DNA from: Meconema thalassinum | Taxonomy: Eukaryota; Arthropoda; Insecta; Orthoptera; Tettigoniidae | NCBI GenBank assembly: GCA_946902985.2 | Contig: OX336388.2 | Coordinates: 1,216,850,609-1,216,914,608 of the forward strand | DNA: 64,000 nucleotides | Reading direction: 5' to 3' | In this document: positions 11,601-23,146 of the stretch, in pieces | Layout: every line of letters starts with the position of its first letter | Position numbering within the stretch: position 1 is the stretch's first letter | The notes under the pieces: model-generated | Told to the model about the DNA's origin: nothing | Database searches by the model: none | What the model saw: only the letters and a program-made list of their open reading frames with translations | Position numbers and translations under genes: made by a program

Positions 11601-12402
11601 AGGACAGAGAGTTATCTGGAGTGTTGTTGTTGCATGACAATGCCAGACCCCATACTGCGAATGACACGCAAACTCTAATCAAGAAATTTGGATGGGAACA
11701 GATGGACCACCCACCGTACAGTCCTGACTTGGCGCCATCGGCAGATTACTGAAGTGTACGGTCCTAACATAATGAGTGACAGTAAAGTGCGCAAGTGGGT
11801 GCGAGCCTTTAATGAAGGACAGGAAAATGTGCACGATGAACCCGCTCTGGCAGACCATCAGTGATTTCAGACGAGTTGGTTCATGCGGTTGACGACAAAA
11901 TTTGTGAAGATCGACGATTCACTATTTCAGGGACAACGATCAATAAAACCTACTACGCTACCCTGACTAAACTTCGACGTGCAATCCAGAATAAGCAACG
12001 TGGTCTTTTGTCGTCTGGAGTGTTGTTGTTGCATGACAATGCCAGACCCCATACTGCGAATGACACGCAAACTCTAATCAAGAAATTTGGATGGGAACAG
12101 ATGGACCACCCACCGTACAGTCCTGACTTGGCGCCTAGTGATTTCTACCTGATCCGCTACCTAAAGGAGTTTCTTGATGGCAAGTGCTTCGACACAGATG
12201 ATGAAGTGAAAGAAGCTGTTAAAGACTGGTTAGCTTCGCAGGCGGCCGAGTTCAAGTGCCAAATGTGTAAATAAGTATGGAAATTTTGTAGAAAAATAGA
12301 GAAAGACGTAAGGAATGTCAAGAAAACAATTGTTTTGGAAACAATTTTGATTTTGGATGTTTCTTTTTTTTTTACCGGACCTTAGTTTTGGAATAGCCCT
12401 CG
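11601..12402 (+). pseudogene. rearranged mariner (DD34D) transposase remnant
   Basis: The catalytic block GVLLLHDNARPHTAND, then QMDHPPYSPDLAPSD, appears twice (11615-11735 and 12014-12134). The 34 residues between the two Asp match the mariner spacing. The HTH-side part (IMSDSKVRKWVRAFNEGQ, then VISDELVHAVDDKICEDRR) lies between these copies. So a roughly 120-bp catalytic piece is duplicated ahead of the N-terminal part. The right end is TTAGTTTTGGAATAGCCCTC followed by TA, as in mariner termini; the left terminus is missing. It sits inside the LINE. Confidence 0.85.
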
Positions 12403-13634
12403 TAGTTCTCGCAAACCTGTAATTTTTCTTCTACTTCAAATACCACGTTACCTAGACTATCAACTAAATTGACTGTGTTTCTTTTCCTGTGTCTACCTGA
12501 GACTTCTTTGATTTTCTTATGGACCTGGAAAACATCATACGGTATTTACTATTAAGTTCTTCAATTTCTTTGCACCTATCTGACATCCAAGCTTCCTTGG
12601 CTTGTCTGAACTTATTTTTTATTTTTTATGAATCTATGAATCAACCAATATTCTTCATTATTCCTTCTTTTGACTTCTCTTCGTCTACTCATTCGATTCA
12701 ATATTTCATCCGTCATTCATGCCTTCCTTTTTTATGTTGTTTCTTATTCGTAAGAAAATGCTTTCCAACTCTCTTCATTGAGGTTTTAAAGTTGTCCCAA
12801 AGTTCCAAGGGCTGCATGTCATTTGAAGTCAATGTCTTAAGATCAGTGGCAAAAGCAGCAGCCACCTGTGACCTTGTATTTATTTCCCAAAGGGCATCAG
12901 TATCATATTTCTTTTGTGTTGTTTTTATAGGAATCTTGTTAAGCCGGACACAGATTTGGCTAATGAGAGGATTGTGGTCAGAAGGAACATCTGCTCCTGG
13001 ATAGGTTTTTGCAAAAACCACGCTGTTTCTAAATCTGTTTTTAATTAGAATGAAATCAATTTGATTTCTTATTATGTTGTCTGGACTATCAGCAGGTGCT
13101 TTCCATGTATCAAGTCTCCTAGCAGGAAGCTTAAACCAAGTATTAGCAATGACAAAGTTCTCCTCTCTACAAAACTGCACTAAACGATCCCCTCTATTGT
13201 TTCTTTGTCCGATACCCCACTGGCCCACAATGTGTTCTTCAGAACCTTTCCCAACCTTTGCAATAAAATCTCCCATAACAAGGGTTACATCATGTTCTTT
13301 GGTGTCTTTGAGGACGGTCTGAAATTGGGCATAGAATTCCTCAACATCTTCATCGCTTTTGTCACTAGTAGGGGTATACACTTGAATGAGATTAATGTGG
13401 GAAGATTTCCCATGTAACTTTAACATCATTATTCTACTGGAGAATGGTATACAACTGATAACAGCAGACTGCAAACTTTTGTCAACTATAAAACCCACTC
13501 CATGCAGATGCCTGGCATCATTATTACCACTGTAATATACCATGCAATCCTCTACATAACAATCTCCTGTCTCCGGACATCTCATCTCACTAATACCCAT
13601 TTTGGACACATTCATCCTCTTCATCTCATGAATA

Positions 13635-14468
13635 CCGGGTGGGTTAGCCGTGGTCGTTACGGCATGACTGCTGGCAGTCGCTCACATCCGGGAGGCAAGG
13701 AGGTTCGAATCCCCCCCGCCGGCAACCTTGAAGATGGTCTTCAATGGTTTCCCATCTTCCTTCCAGGCAAATGCCGGGGTTGGTCCCTAACTATAGGCCA
13801 CAGCCGCTACCTTCCAACTCCTCATCCTTACAATTAAACTTTCCTCCACAGGCAACACTCCACACGCGACGGTACGTGTAGCTCACCCAATGGGTTTTAC
13901 TCAAATAGCTGAACTCTCGGTGCCCCTTCCACCAACAACCCTGTTCCAAAAATCCATTTTCTCCACTGTAGTTACCGTTGAGGACTTCACTCATAACCCT
14001 GAGCTTGGGCCCTCCGAATTTATGACCCCTGGAGAAAGGGTGTCCCAGCATTTTAAAGACCCCACGAGTTGGGCTGCCTGTTGATCCGCGGGTCATTTCC
14101 GAGGTGTCTGAACCAGCCCACACCTCAGTGGGCCCCTATTCGCAACCTGGGGACGCGCCCTCTAGGGATTAACAGGCTCCCCCGAGGGGTCGTAGATTTA
14201 TGGCATGTAAAAGATCCTTCCACTAACTAAAATTGTGTGAAGCTAACTTTCTAGGTTAGATTTCACTGAAATGCTCTATCAAAGTTCCAACGTTCACCAC
14301 TAGGTGTCAGTGACATCTGGTAGCGAAAGTTGGAACTACTTGAAATTGAACGGAACTTGTAGCTTACCCCATGGGTGTCTGCCTAAGTAGCTACAGCCTC
14401 CAGTGAGCCGAACATGTCCTCGGACACTCCCGACACTATAAGTCATACGCTAAATAAATAAATAAATA
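13635..14468 (+). mobile_element. SINE family A, long copy with an internal insertion or variant body
   Basis: The head GGGTTAGCCGTGGTCGTTAC with box-B-like GGTTCGAATCC opens it. The tail (GAACATGTCCTCGGACACTC, then CATACGC and an AAAT repeat) closes it, both as in the copies at 8846 and 40871. The middle is about 450 bp longer and includes sequence foreign to those copies (about 13895-14370). It may be a nested repeat or a longer subfamily. Confidence 0.75.
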
Positions 14469-14500
14469 ATCTCAGGCTGAATTCTTCCTTTTTCTTCCAG

Positions 14501-14642
14501 GTTTTATAGAGCAATTCAGAGTTTCTCGAAACTGTTTCACAGTCTCTAGCACTGTGGAGTATGGAGCACCAATGGTTGCAGCGGTGGCTGTGTACATCAT
14601 CAATCCGAGTGATGATGACTCTGCAATTCTTAGGGGGTTCAG
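14501..14642 (+). CDS. candidate host exon, identity unknown
   Basis: A 142-bp open segment is bounded by a good acceptor (pyrimidine-rich TTTTTCTTCCAG) and a donor (CAG|GTACCT). Only the frame starting after two bases is open; the other two contain stops. It reads FIEQFRVSRNCFTVSS, then TVEYGAPMVAAVAVYII, then NPSDDDSAILRGF. It lies opposite in strand to sws and just beyond a SINE that abuts a LINE. Codon use looks protein-like and differs from the AT-rich surroundings. I do not recognise the protein. It could be an exon of a gene nested in the sws intron, a fragment carried in by a transposon, or chance. Confidence 0.35.
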
Positions 14643-14870
14643 GTACCTTATTTTGACACAGCTTTCGTAATGAAATAAAGACTAATCTCTGTTATTCATT
14701 TCCAAAAGGTTGTTAATCTTCCCTTAATAGAAGGTAGGCAATAACACTGAAAAACAATTATATCAATGTTTATGCAGGCCTAGCCCAGGTGTTCAGACCA
14801 TCCCAATAAATCAATTTGTTACGAGATAAAAGTGAAGATACGAAGTAATCAAGATTTCAGTCTCCACCTA

Positions 14871-15025
14871 ATGCATTCGATAGAGCAATTAGCCATACTT
14901 ACCATCAATAAAAATCCATGAAAATGACATTCAAACTCAAAATTACCAGAAAATTCAAAATGACCTTTTTCTTTGGTGAGTAATTGGTCACAACAATTTG
15001 TTTTTTAAAATATGCTTACTGACAG
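14871..15025. repeat. 155-bp direct duplication, left of LTR element
   Basis: Identical base for base to 22461-22615. Starts ATGCATTCGATAGAGC and ends TATGCTTACTGACAG immediately before the 5' LTR. Confidence 0.95.
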
Positions 15026-16411
15026 TGTAACGTGTTTTTCGTGGGGTTTTTATGCAACTGGCATAAGTCAGTAGGAAGCCATTCTATATTTATTTACGCG
15101 GCAAATTGTTCAGCCAAGAGAATTTTTCATGTTAATTTATTATTATTATTAATTTATTATAATTATTATTAAGGTATTTTCGGAGCATTTTATAAAAATT
15201 ATAAGCATACAGATAGGTTTTCTATGTCTTAGAAAAAGCTATCAAGCAAATTATTACGAACGACGATATCATAGAAAATTATCTGATTACGGAATTTTAC
15301 GGAGTTTTGTCAGTTAGGGTATTTGAGAGAGATGAGTCACGGGGAATTCAAATACAAGCTTAATCTTGTCAGGAAGTATGACGCAAGGCTGGGTCGCATC
15401 ATGAAGAAAAGGCGAATAGTTGGAACGGAAATCGACTTCATCATCGCCGCGCCGAGTGTAATGAACTAGAGGAGGGGAAGTAGCGGGGTGGCAGAGCCAA
15501 TCAGTGAGGACCACGCAAGCTACAAGTCGGCTGAAGAGTGGGGGAGCCGACAGGTGCATATATCGTTCGACGCGCCGTGGAACCGGGACAATCTGTGAAA
15601 TACTTGACAAGTATGGGTGTGCGTAGGTGTGGCTCCGATGTTCGGTGGAGTTAGCAAGAATCTATATAGAATTTAACGAGTACGGTTGTACGCGGGAATC
15701 GCTCCGATGTTCCGGGGATTGGAGGACTAACTTTTGTAAAACTTAACCAGTGCGGTTGTACGAGTGTTTGGGTCCGAGGTACGGACCATAGAATTATCTA
15801 ATCTACCAGAATCTCATCAAACATCGACGAAGATGACATCCAGGAGACTGTGGGAAGCTCACAGCATCATCCAGTACGAGGGAAAGGCTTCGGGCATTTC
15901 CAGTGGTAAGCGCTAATGACGCAGAAATACGCAATCTCTCATTTCTCTTGGTTTTATATTTCATATTTCAGTAACTTCATAGCTTGGGAATAAGAGTAAA
16001 ATCAATAATTTATCAGACTCCGTTTTCACGTAATTTTCTATCGGTAATATTAAAATCCCAACGCTCCAATTTAAATTTTAAACTTATTATTATTATTAAT
16101 TTTGCTATACTTGTTTTATATAATAAATTCATTTCTTTTACAATGCAATCTTTGCTTTCAGTAGGTAGCATTAGATATAGACCAATTCCTTCTCCTGATA
16201 CAATTGTTTGTTGGGTTAATGATCAAATCATACCACGATCTGAGTGAATAGAGTCTTGAATGTGTTCTGCCAGAGCTAGACGTTGTTAAATACAAATTTA
16301 GATTTCAACATTGCGTTGAGGTCTTGGCGCCCATTAAAACAACATAGCTTAGGCAAAGGTAAACAGTTACATTTCTCACCCAACAGTTAGGGGCTAGCAA
16401 AACGTTTCATT
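15026..16411 (+). repeat. 5' LTR of Ty3/gypsy-type element
   Basis: A 1.39-kb direct repeat with 21072-22460, starting TGTAACGTGTTTTTCGTGGG. I count about 13 substitutions and one 3-bp indel between the LTRs, so the insertion is young. The exact 3' edge (after CGTTTCATT) is set by the end of identity. It does not end in CA unless the last two T are excluded. Confidence 0.93.
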
Positions 16412-16450
16412 TGTCGCCGACAACTTGGGGCTGAAAACCTAATAACATTT

Positions 16451-18337
16451 GTGGAAGGAGAAGGGTATATATTTCTGTGCCTGTATTTTGGGGGTTATTT
16501 GTCTGTATTAGTGTATATCATTATGGGGGATGAGAAAGAAAGACAGATGAGGTTACGTAGTGGTCATCAACGGGAGAGTGATGATACGAGCAGTATGTCG
16601 AGTGATGGTAGTACCGGGGTAGCGGAGGTAAATCCCGATACTGAAACAGGGAGTGTAGGCGGCCAACCAGAATTAAAAACTTTACTTCTCGAGTTCATGT
16701 ATCAGAACAAAGTTAGTAGTGATGCCTTAAATGCAAAATTAGAACAAAACATCGCTAAATTAGAACAAAACAGTAGGGAAAATAAAGAAAGTACAGATGC
16801 CTTAAATGCTAAATTAGAACAAAACAACGCAAAATTAGAACAAAACAGTAAGGAAAATAGAGAGAGTACTGAAACTTTAAATGCTAAATTAGAACAAAAC
16901 AGTAGGGAAATGAGTGACAAATTCGAACTGATTAGAGGTGAGATCAGGGGGGGTGATGGAAGAAAAGGCTAAAGAGATTATTGCAGATGTAGACAGAAAA
17001 TTAGGAAAAGTACAGGAGGAGTTGGAAATTAGAATCAGTACACAGGCTGAAAATTTAAAAGAACTAGTGCAACTGGAAACACAGCAGGTCAAAAAGCAAT
17101 TGGGGGGAGAAATTGACAAAATTCAGGTAGCTACTAAAGAGGTTAAGGAACAGCTGGGGGGTAGAATTGAGAAAGTCCACTCACAAATAGTTGCAGAAGT
17201 AAATGATTTAAGAGAGAGTAATAAAGAGAGCATTAGCAAGATTGAGGAGAAACAAGCAAAGCTATATGATAAAGTAGAAGAATCAGAAGGAAACATTAAA
17301 TTAACAGTAAACAGTATTGAGAGGAAGGCTGAGGAGAAAATCGCAGAATTAGAGTTAAAATTAAAAGCTAGGATCAGGCAAGAAAATAGTCAGAATAGGC
17401 CAGGTTTTGTGAATAGCACACACAGGGAGGTAGAACTGGGTAAGTTCAGCAATCGACAGGGGTGCCCAATGGAGTTCATGAACACTGTAGAAAATAAATT
17501 CGGGGAGAGGTTGGAAAATGGTAGTATTGAGTGGTGCCAGGTAGTTGAAATTTTAGTTGGTTTGCTGTCTACAGAGACAAGTTTACTGATATGAATGATT
17601 TTAAAATGAAATTCTGTGAAAAGTTCTGGAATGAGGTTATTCAGTCGCAGCATCGTGAGGGAGTAGTGTGTGGTAAATATAACCCTAAAGGAAGCTCCAC
17701 CATGACCGAATACTTTTTAGGGCAGGTATTAGTGTGTAAATATCTGGATGGGTTGAAGGAGGAAAGTGATGTGGTAAGGTTGCTACTTAGGCACTTTCCC
17801 TATAGGATCAAGGAGGCTGCTTGTATCCAGAATGTAAAGACAATATCACAAGTAGAAAATTTGTTAAGCACATTTGATGCACTAGGGAGAGGGGGTTATG
17901 AGGACAATTTCAATAGGAACCAGGGTAATAATAATAATAGACCTAATGAAGCCAGGCATCAGGAAGTTCAAGGGAACGGTGGCGAAGGGGCCAACGCTCA
18001 AAATAGAAATAATAATAATCAGCTAAATCAGAACAGAGGAAATGGCTATGGTAATCAGTATCAAGGGAGGAACAATGATTTCAGGGGAAATCAAGGGAGG
18101 AACAATGATTACAGGGGAAATCAAGGGAGAAACAATGATTTCAGGGGAAATCAAGGAAGAAATTATAATGACTGTAATTACAACCAGAATAGGGGTCAAG
18201 GAAGAGGACAGCCTAGTGGTAGTAATATACAGCCAAACAATGACAACACAGTCCAGAACAACCAGACCAGTTTAGTAGTTAGTAGTACTACGGCCAGCTG
18301 TAGCGGTTCTTTAAACGCGAACCATGCTGCGAAGTAA
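16451..18337 (+). pseudogene. gag-like gene, frameshifted
   Basis: Three overlapping frames (16451-16972, 16938-17594, 17591-18337) together make a gag-like protein. It has an N-terminal acidic and Ser-rich stretch, then heptad-rich coiled coil with imperfect repeats of LNAKLEQN and SRENKEST (about 16720-16910). A capsid-like part follows (FCEKFWNEVIQSQHREGVV, YFLGQVLVCKYLDGL). It ends in an Asn/Gly/Arg-rich tail with repeats of NQGRNNDFRG (18050-18170). The tail has no CCHC knuckle and may bind RNA through its basic repeats. Two frame breaks disable it unless they are sequence errors. Confidence 0.75.
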
Positions 18338-18402
18338 GGTCAGAATCTCAGTCTGTAGCATGCCCTGTCCATACAATTATACAGGAACCCTATGAACTAA
18401 AT

Positions 18403-19038
18403 GTGAGAAATGAATTATTACATGAACTAAATGATGAAGGTATTATTCAGGAAGTGGTTAGTAAGAGCCCCATAGTTAAATTTAACGTGTCCGAGGCGTA
18501 CACAGATGTTTTAATTGATAGTGGTTGTATGAAGAGTTGCATAAGTAGTGCATTTTATGATAAAATGAAAGAAACTGGAGTAAATTTTGAGGAGATGCCA
18601 ATTAAAAGCACTTTTGTTATCACAGCTGTTGGGAAGAGGTCTAAAGTAATTTCTAAGCAAGTTTTAGTAGACATTAAAATTAATAATCATGTAGAGAAGC
18701 AGATTTGCCTTGTAATTCCAAATTTAGTATTCAGTGTTATCTTGGGTTCAGAGTGGCTAAGTAGAGTGTCTGGTAACTTATGTTATGTTGTAGGGAGTTT
18801 GAAATTTAAATGGGGAGATTCTGAAGTAGAAGTAGCGTTCAATGACCATATTCAGAGGAGTAGTATTGTAGGTGTGATTTGTACTTCAAATGAGATATCG
18901 CCAGCCGTAGAGCGGGGTTCTCCATGTTTTGTGGGCAGTGTGATTACGAACGGAAGTCTAGAGGACTCGTTACGTGATGCTGCATTTCAGGGTAATGTAG
19001 AGGTGGAACAATGTGTTCGGCTCTATGATGTGTTATGA
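18403..19038 (+). pseudogene. retroviral-type aspartic protease region of gypsy pol
   Basis: The active-site triad lies in VLIDSGCMKSCIS (about residues 45-57), followed by the flap region and VILGSEWLSRVSG, typical of the second conserved block of retropepsins. It is closed by a stop before the RT frame. It would cleave the gag-pol polyprotein in an intact element. Confidence 0.8.
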
Positions 19039-19071
19039 TGTAATAGGAGAGTTTTTGAGGATCGCATTGGT

Positions 19072-19780
19072 ATGGCCAATTGCTATACCCATTCATTGAA
19101 CGTTATTGATAGATCAGTATTCACAGGCCATAGATATCCTGTACCTTTCGCTTATCAGAATGCAGTTGAGGCACAAATTAATCAGATGCTTGAAGATGGG
19201 ATTATTGAGCACTCTAACAGTCCATATGTTAATTCTTTGATCACGGTACCCAAGACCGACGGCAGTTCGTATTTGTTTAGACGCTCGTTTGGTTAACAGT
19301 AGAATTAGTTCAGATCAGCTGAAATCTATGTCAATAGAGGAATTAATGCAAACATTTGAGGGGAAGAAGTATTTCACTTGTGTAGATTTGAGTTCCAGTT
19401 TTTGGCAAGTGCCACTTATGTACGAAGATAGACCATTTACAGCTTTTAGTCATAAATATAACCTTTATCAATTTTGTAGAACACCTTATGGGTTAAAGAG
19501 TAGTTCAGCAGCTTTAATTAGGGCTTTAAACATCGCATTAGGGGATGACAGAGGAGAGTTTGTAACCATTTACATAGACGATATGGTAATTAGTTCACGC
19601 AGTTTTGAGGAGCATCTACGTCATTTAGATATAGTTTTTCAGAAGTTAGATCAGGCAGGGTTCATTTTGAAGCTGTCTAAGTCGTCATTCTGTCAGTCAG
19701 AAGTGACATTTTTAGGTCATAGAGTGTCAAGTAGAGGTGTTACACCAGAAGAAAGTAGGGTTAGCATGTGTGGACAGTAG
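19072..19780 (+). pseudogene. reverse transcriptase, N-terminal part only
   Basis: Two frames split by a break near 19290 carry RT blocks: RYPVPFAYQNAVEAQINQML, GIIEHSNSPYVNSLI, then FTCVDLSSSFWQVPL (catalytic D), FCRTPYGLKSSSAAL, VTIYIDDMVISS (catalytic YIDD) and VTFLGHRVSSRGV. The order and motifs fit Ty3/gypsy RT. The thumb and RNase H are absent. Confidence 0.88.
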
Positions 19781-21071
19781 CAACAGGGCATTGTTACAGA
19801 CACTGAGAAATATGCTAGGTAGAGCAACGTGATGACGTTCATTTAAGGGAGCCACTGGCAAGGTTGGAAGCAGGTGATGTGGGCCCATTTATAGTTTCCA
19901 AACGTATTGGGAAAACAGCATAGGTGCTGGAGAATAGTGAGGGAAACAGATTATACGGGACGTATAATATTCATAGTCTACGAAAATATGTGTCATAAAG
20001 TGAGTGTGTTTAGCTGGCGAGCCAGCCTATCAAATGAGTAAGTGGGGTGTCTGGTGCGTGGAAGATCTGGTCCTCAAGGCAGGCGTATCAGAAGTCGCAC
20101 AGGGGGGTAGTATGTAAGTAAATGAGAGTTTTTAAGGTACAGGGAAATATGACGGGATTGTCGGATGCTCTTGAGCACTAAAATGTCTCGATACACCAAG
20201 GCCAGAATTTGGTAGCGCTGGTGAATTCCCATTTGCCTCCAAGAGATGGGTGAGCACTTGAACAGGGTATTTTTGCTTAAGGCGTCCACGAGGCAAAAGA
20301 TGGGCCATCAGAATGCGAGACAGTCCTTCATGAAACTCATACATATCAGCACACGTGATTTCTGTTTAGGCCTCGCCATGTAAGATTTGTAAGTGTGTAA
20401 TCTAAGATAATTTGTACAAAGGTATTATTTGTGTGAGAAGAATTGATCTGTGTTGAGAACTAGTATTAAGTAGAATATGGTCTACGGGAACTTAACAAGA
20501 CAGGGCGATTACGGCAGAGAAATATTTGGTGTTATATGTAATGCACACTTACTGTTTTTTTTTCAGAAGTCAATATTAATTTAATCATCTTTTATAAAGA
20601 GAGATTAAGTATTATGGTCACGAGGCGCTGCCACAATAGTGTGATCGTGTGCTCAGTGATAAGTGAGATTAAATTTCACCATAAGGAAGGGACCTCCAGT
20701 GAAATTAGGAAGTTCTATGGTGATATAAATATATCAGAACACCTTCAATGCGTGTGATATGACATCATAAATACATAGTGCTCACACATTAATTATGTCT
20801 ATTTCTCCAACATAGAGGAATTTGAGAGGCGGAAATATCCGTGGAACACTATCTTATATGAGAAACATTGGACTGGTTGCAAAGTGCAATCCATAGTGAC
20901 AACAAACTTTGACGCAAAGTGCGTGAAGAAAAATTATGAGTGTATATATCTGTAATTTAGGGAGATTTCATTTATGTAATATGTATTTTGGATGGGGTTT
21001 ATTAACGTGTCTGGGATAATCGGATAATGGACCGTCGTCACGGTAAATCATCCGATGATCCGAGGCGAATA

Positions 21072-22460
21072 TGTAACGTGTTTTTCGTGGGGTTTTTATG
21101 CAACTGGCATAAGTCAGTAGGAAGCCATTCTATATTTATTTACGCGGCAAATTGTTCAGCCAAGAGAATTTTTCATGTTAATTTATTATAATTATTAATT
21201 TATTATAATTATTATTAAGGTATTTTCGGAGCATTTTATAAAAATTATAAGCATACAGATAGGTTTTCTATGTCTTAGAAAACGCTATCAAGCAAATTAT
21301 TACGAACGACGATATCATAGAAAATTATCTAATTACGGAATTTTACGGAGTTTTGTCAGTTAGGGTATTTGAGAGAGATGAGTCACGGGGAATTCAAATA
21401 CAAGCTTAATCTTGTCAGGAAGTATGACGCAAGGCTGGGTCGCATCATCAAGAAAAGGCGAATAGTTGGAACGGAAATCGACTTCATCATCGCCGAGCCG
21501 AGTGTAATGAACTAGAGGAGGGGAAGTAGCGGGGTGGCAGAGCCAATCAGTGAGGACCACGCAAGCTACAAGTCGGCTGAAGAGTGGGGGAGCCGACAGG
21601 TGCATATATCGTTCGACGCGCCGTGGAACCGGGACAATCTGTGAAATACTTGAAGAGTATGGGTGCGCGTGCGTGTGGCTCCGATGTTCGGTGGAGTTAG
21701 CAAGAATCTATATAGAATTTAACGAGTACGGTTGTACGCGGGAATCGCTCCGATGTTCCGGGGATTGGAGGACTAACTTTTGTAAAACTTAACCAGTGCG
21801 GTTGTACGAGTGTTTGGGTCCGAGGTACGGACCATAGAATTATGTAATCTACCAGAATCTCATCAAACATCGACGAAGATGACGACATCCAGGAGACTGT
21901 GGGAAGCTCACAGCATCACCCAGTACGAGGGAAAGGCTTCGGGCATTTCCAGTGGTAAGCGCTAATGACGCAGAAATACGCAATCTCTCATTTCTCTTGG
22001 TTTTATATTTCATATTTCAGTAACTTCATAGCTTGGGAATAAGAGTAAAATCAATAATTTATCAGACTCCGTTTTCACGTAATTTTCTATCGGTAATATT
22101 AAAATCGCAACGCTCCAATTTAAATTTTAAACTTATTATTATTATTAATTTTGCTATACTTGTTTTATATAATAAATTCATTTCTTTTACAATGCAATCT
22201 TTGCTTTCAGTAGGTAGCATTAGATATAGACCAATTCCTTCTCCTGATACAATTGTTTGTTGGGTTAATGATCAAATCATACCACGATCTGAGTGAATAG
22301 AGTCTTGAATGTGTTCTGCCAGAGCTAGACGTTGTTAAATACAAATTTAGATTTCAACATTGCGTTGAGGTCTTGGCGCCCATTAAAACAACATAGCTTA
22401 GGCAAAGGTAAACAGTTACATTTCTCACCCAACAGTTAGGGGCTAGCAAAACGTTTCATT
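21072..22460 (+). repeat. 3' LTR of Ty3/gypsy-type element
   Basis: Partner of the LTR at 15026. Followed directly by the second copy of the 155-bp flank. Open frames within it also occur in the 5' LTR and are not genes. Confidence 0.93.
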
Positions 22461-22615
22461 ATGCATTCGATAGAGCAATTAGCCATACTTACCATCAATA
22501 AAAATCCATGAAAATGACATTCAAACTCAAAATTACCAGAAAATTCAAAATGACCTTTTTCTTTGGTGAGTAATTGGTCACAACAATTTGTTTTTTAAAA
22601 TATGCTTACTGACAG
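22461..22615. repeat. 155-bp direct duplication, right of LTR element
   Basis: Identical to 14871-15025. It lies in the sws intron 51 bp past the exon C donor. Confidence 0.95.
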
Positions 22616-22666
22616 AACAATCACATTGCAGCCTACCTGAAAGAGAGTAAACTACTTTGCTGAACT

Positions 22667-22881
22667 CACTTCTAGTTGGCGAACACAGGATACATAAGCC
22701 AGACGTGACTGAATATCTGGAAGGTTCGGAACTTTGACAGGTGTGGCGAAAGGGTTCCAGCGCTTCCACAGTAGCCACCAACCAGAGAGGCTGTCACCAT
22801 AGTTTGTAAGATCTGTATCATCCTGAGAGCCAACATCAATAGCCAGGATATGCTTAGCACCCAGACTATGCATCACATCAG
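22667..22881 (-). CDS. sws: sws/PNPLA6 patatin-domain exon C (after the catalytic Asp)
   Basis: This is the next sws exon downstream of A and B, 27 kb away from B. The acceptor is TTATTTCAG; CT completes the split codon (G+CT, Ala) and 71 codons follow. They include [51 protein letters not shown] and [18 protein letters not shown]. The exon ends GAA before a strong GTGAGT donor, phase 0. This is a highly conserved stretch of the NTE patatin domain, including the near-invariant [12 protein letters not shown]. The following exon, which should carry the C-terminal end, was not found between positions 1 and 22660. A 155-bp duplication flanking an LTR element begins 51 bp past the donor. Confidence 0.95.
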
Positions 22882-23146
22882 CTGAAATAAGACAATTACT
22901 AGAAAGATAGCCATTTATAATGTTCTAAATTACAGTATATACCACACTACACTGTAAATAACGCACATAATATTTTATAATGTCTAAGCAATAGAATGGA
23001 ATACTCCCTAATTCCCCCCAGTGAAAAATTAAAATAAGCCCTCACATGTTCAGTATACTGAAAAGTACTAACACACATTTTTACTGGCTGTTATGTTTTT
23101 CCACCATTTAGTCTGCAAACCTCTTAGTCCGGCATATTAAGGGAAG

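Larger units (their letters stand above)
10994..13634 (-). pseudogene. non-LTR retrotransposon (LINE) with endonuclease and RT, interrupted
   Basis: The minus-strand open frame at 13624-12713 is an endonuclease/exonuclease/phosphatase-fold domain. It shows the late motifs GDFIAKVG (variant of GDFNA), DTWKAP, QIDFILI and the terminal SDHNPL. Downstream, WMSDRCKEIEELN-like linker sequence and an RT part (EDWLLSTFIALPKK then FRTISLMSHVLKI, 11240-11140) follow with stops. A mariner and a duplicated block (11404-12402) split the two parts. The element is truncated at both ends; the 5' side abuts a SINE. Clade is probably RTE-like, not certain. Confidence 0.82.
16411..21071 (+). mobile_element. internal region of Ty3/gypsy-type LTR retrotransposon, internally deleted
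   Basis: The order is gag (16451-18337), aspartic protease (18403-19038), the first part of RT (19072-19780), and then a jump. Near 19850-20000 the sequence reads as the integrase C-terminus (RLEAGDVGPFIVSKRIGK, then YGTYNIHSLRKYV). RT thumb, RNase H and most of integrase are missing, presumably a deletion of 2 to 3 kb at about 19775-19850. About 1 kb of non-coding sequence precedes the 3' LTR. The copy cannot mobilise itself but retains gag, protease and both LTRs. Confidence 0.88.

Noticed and set aside
15314..15610. 98-codon minus-strand open frame, repeated at 21360-21605
   Set aside because: Lies wholly inside the LTRs, occurs in both, and has no recognisable motif; a repeat-borne chance frame.
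16702..16920. 72-codon minus-strand frame with repeated FCSNLAFK
   Set aside because: Antisense of the coiled-coil repeats in gag.
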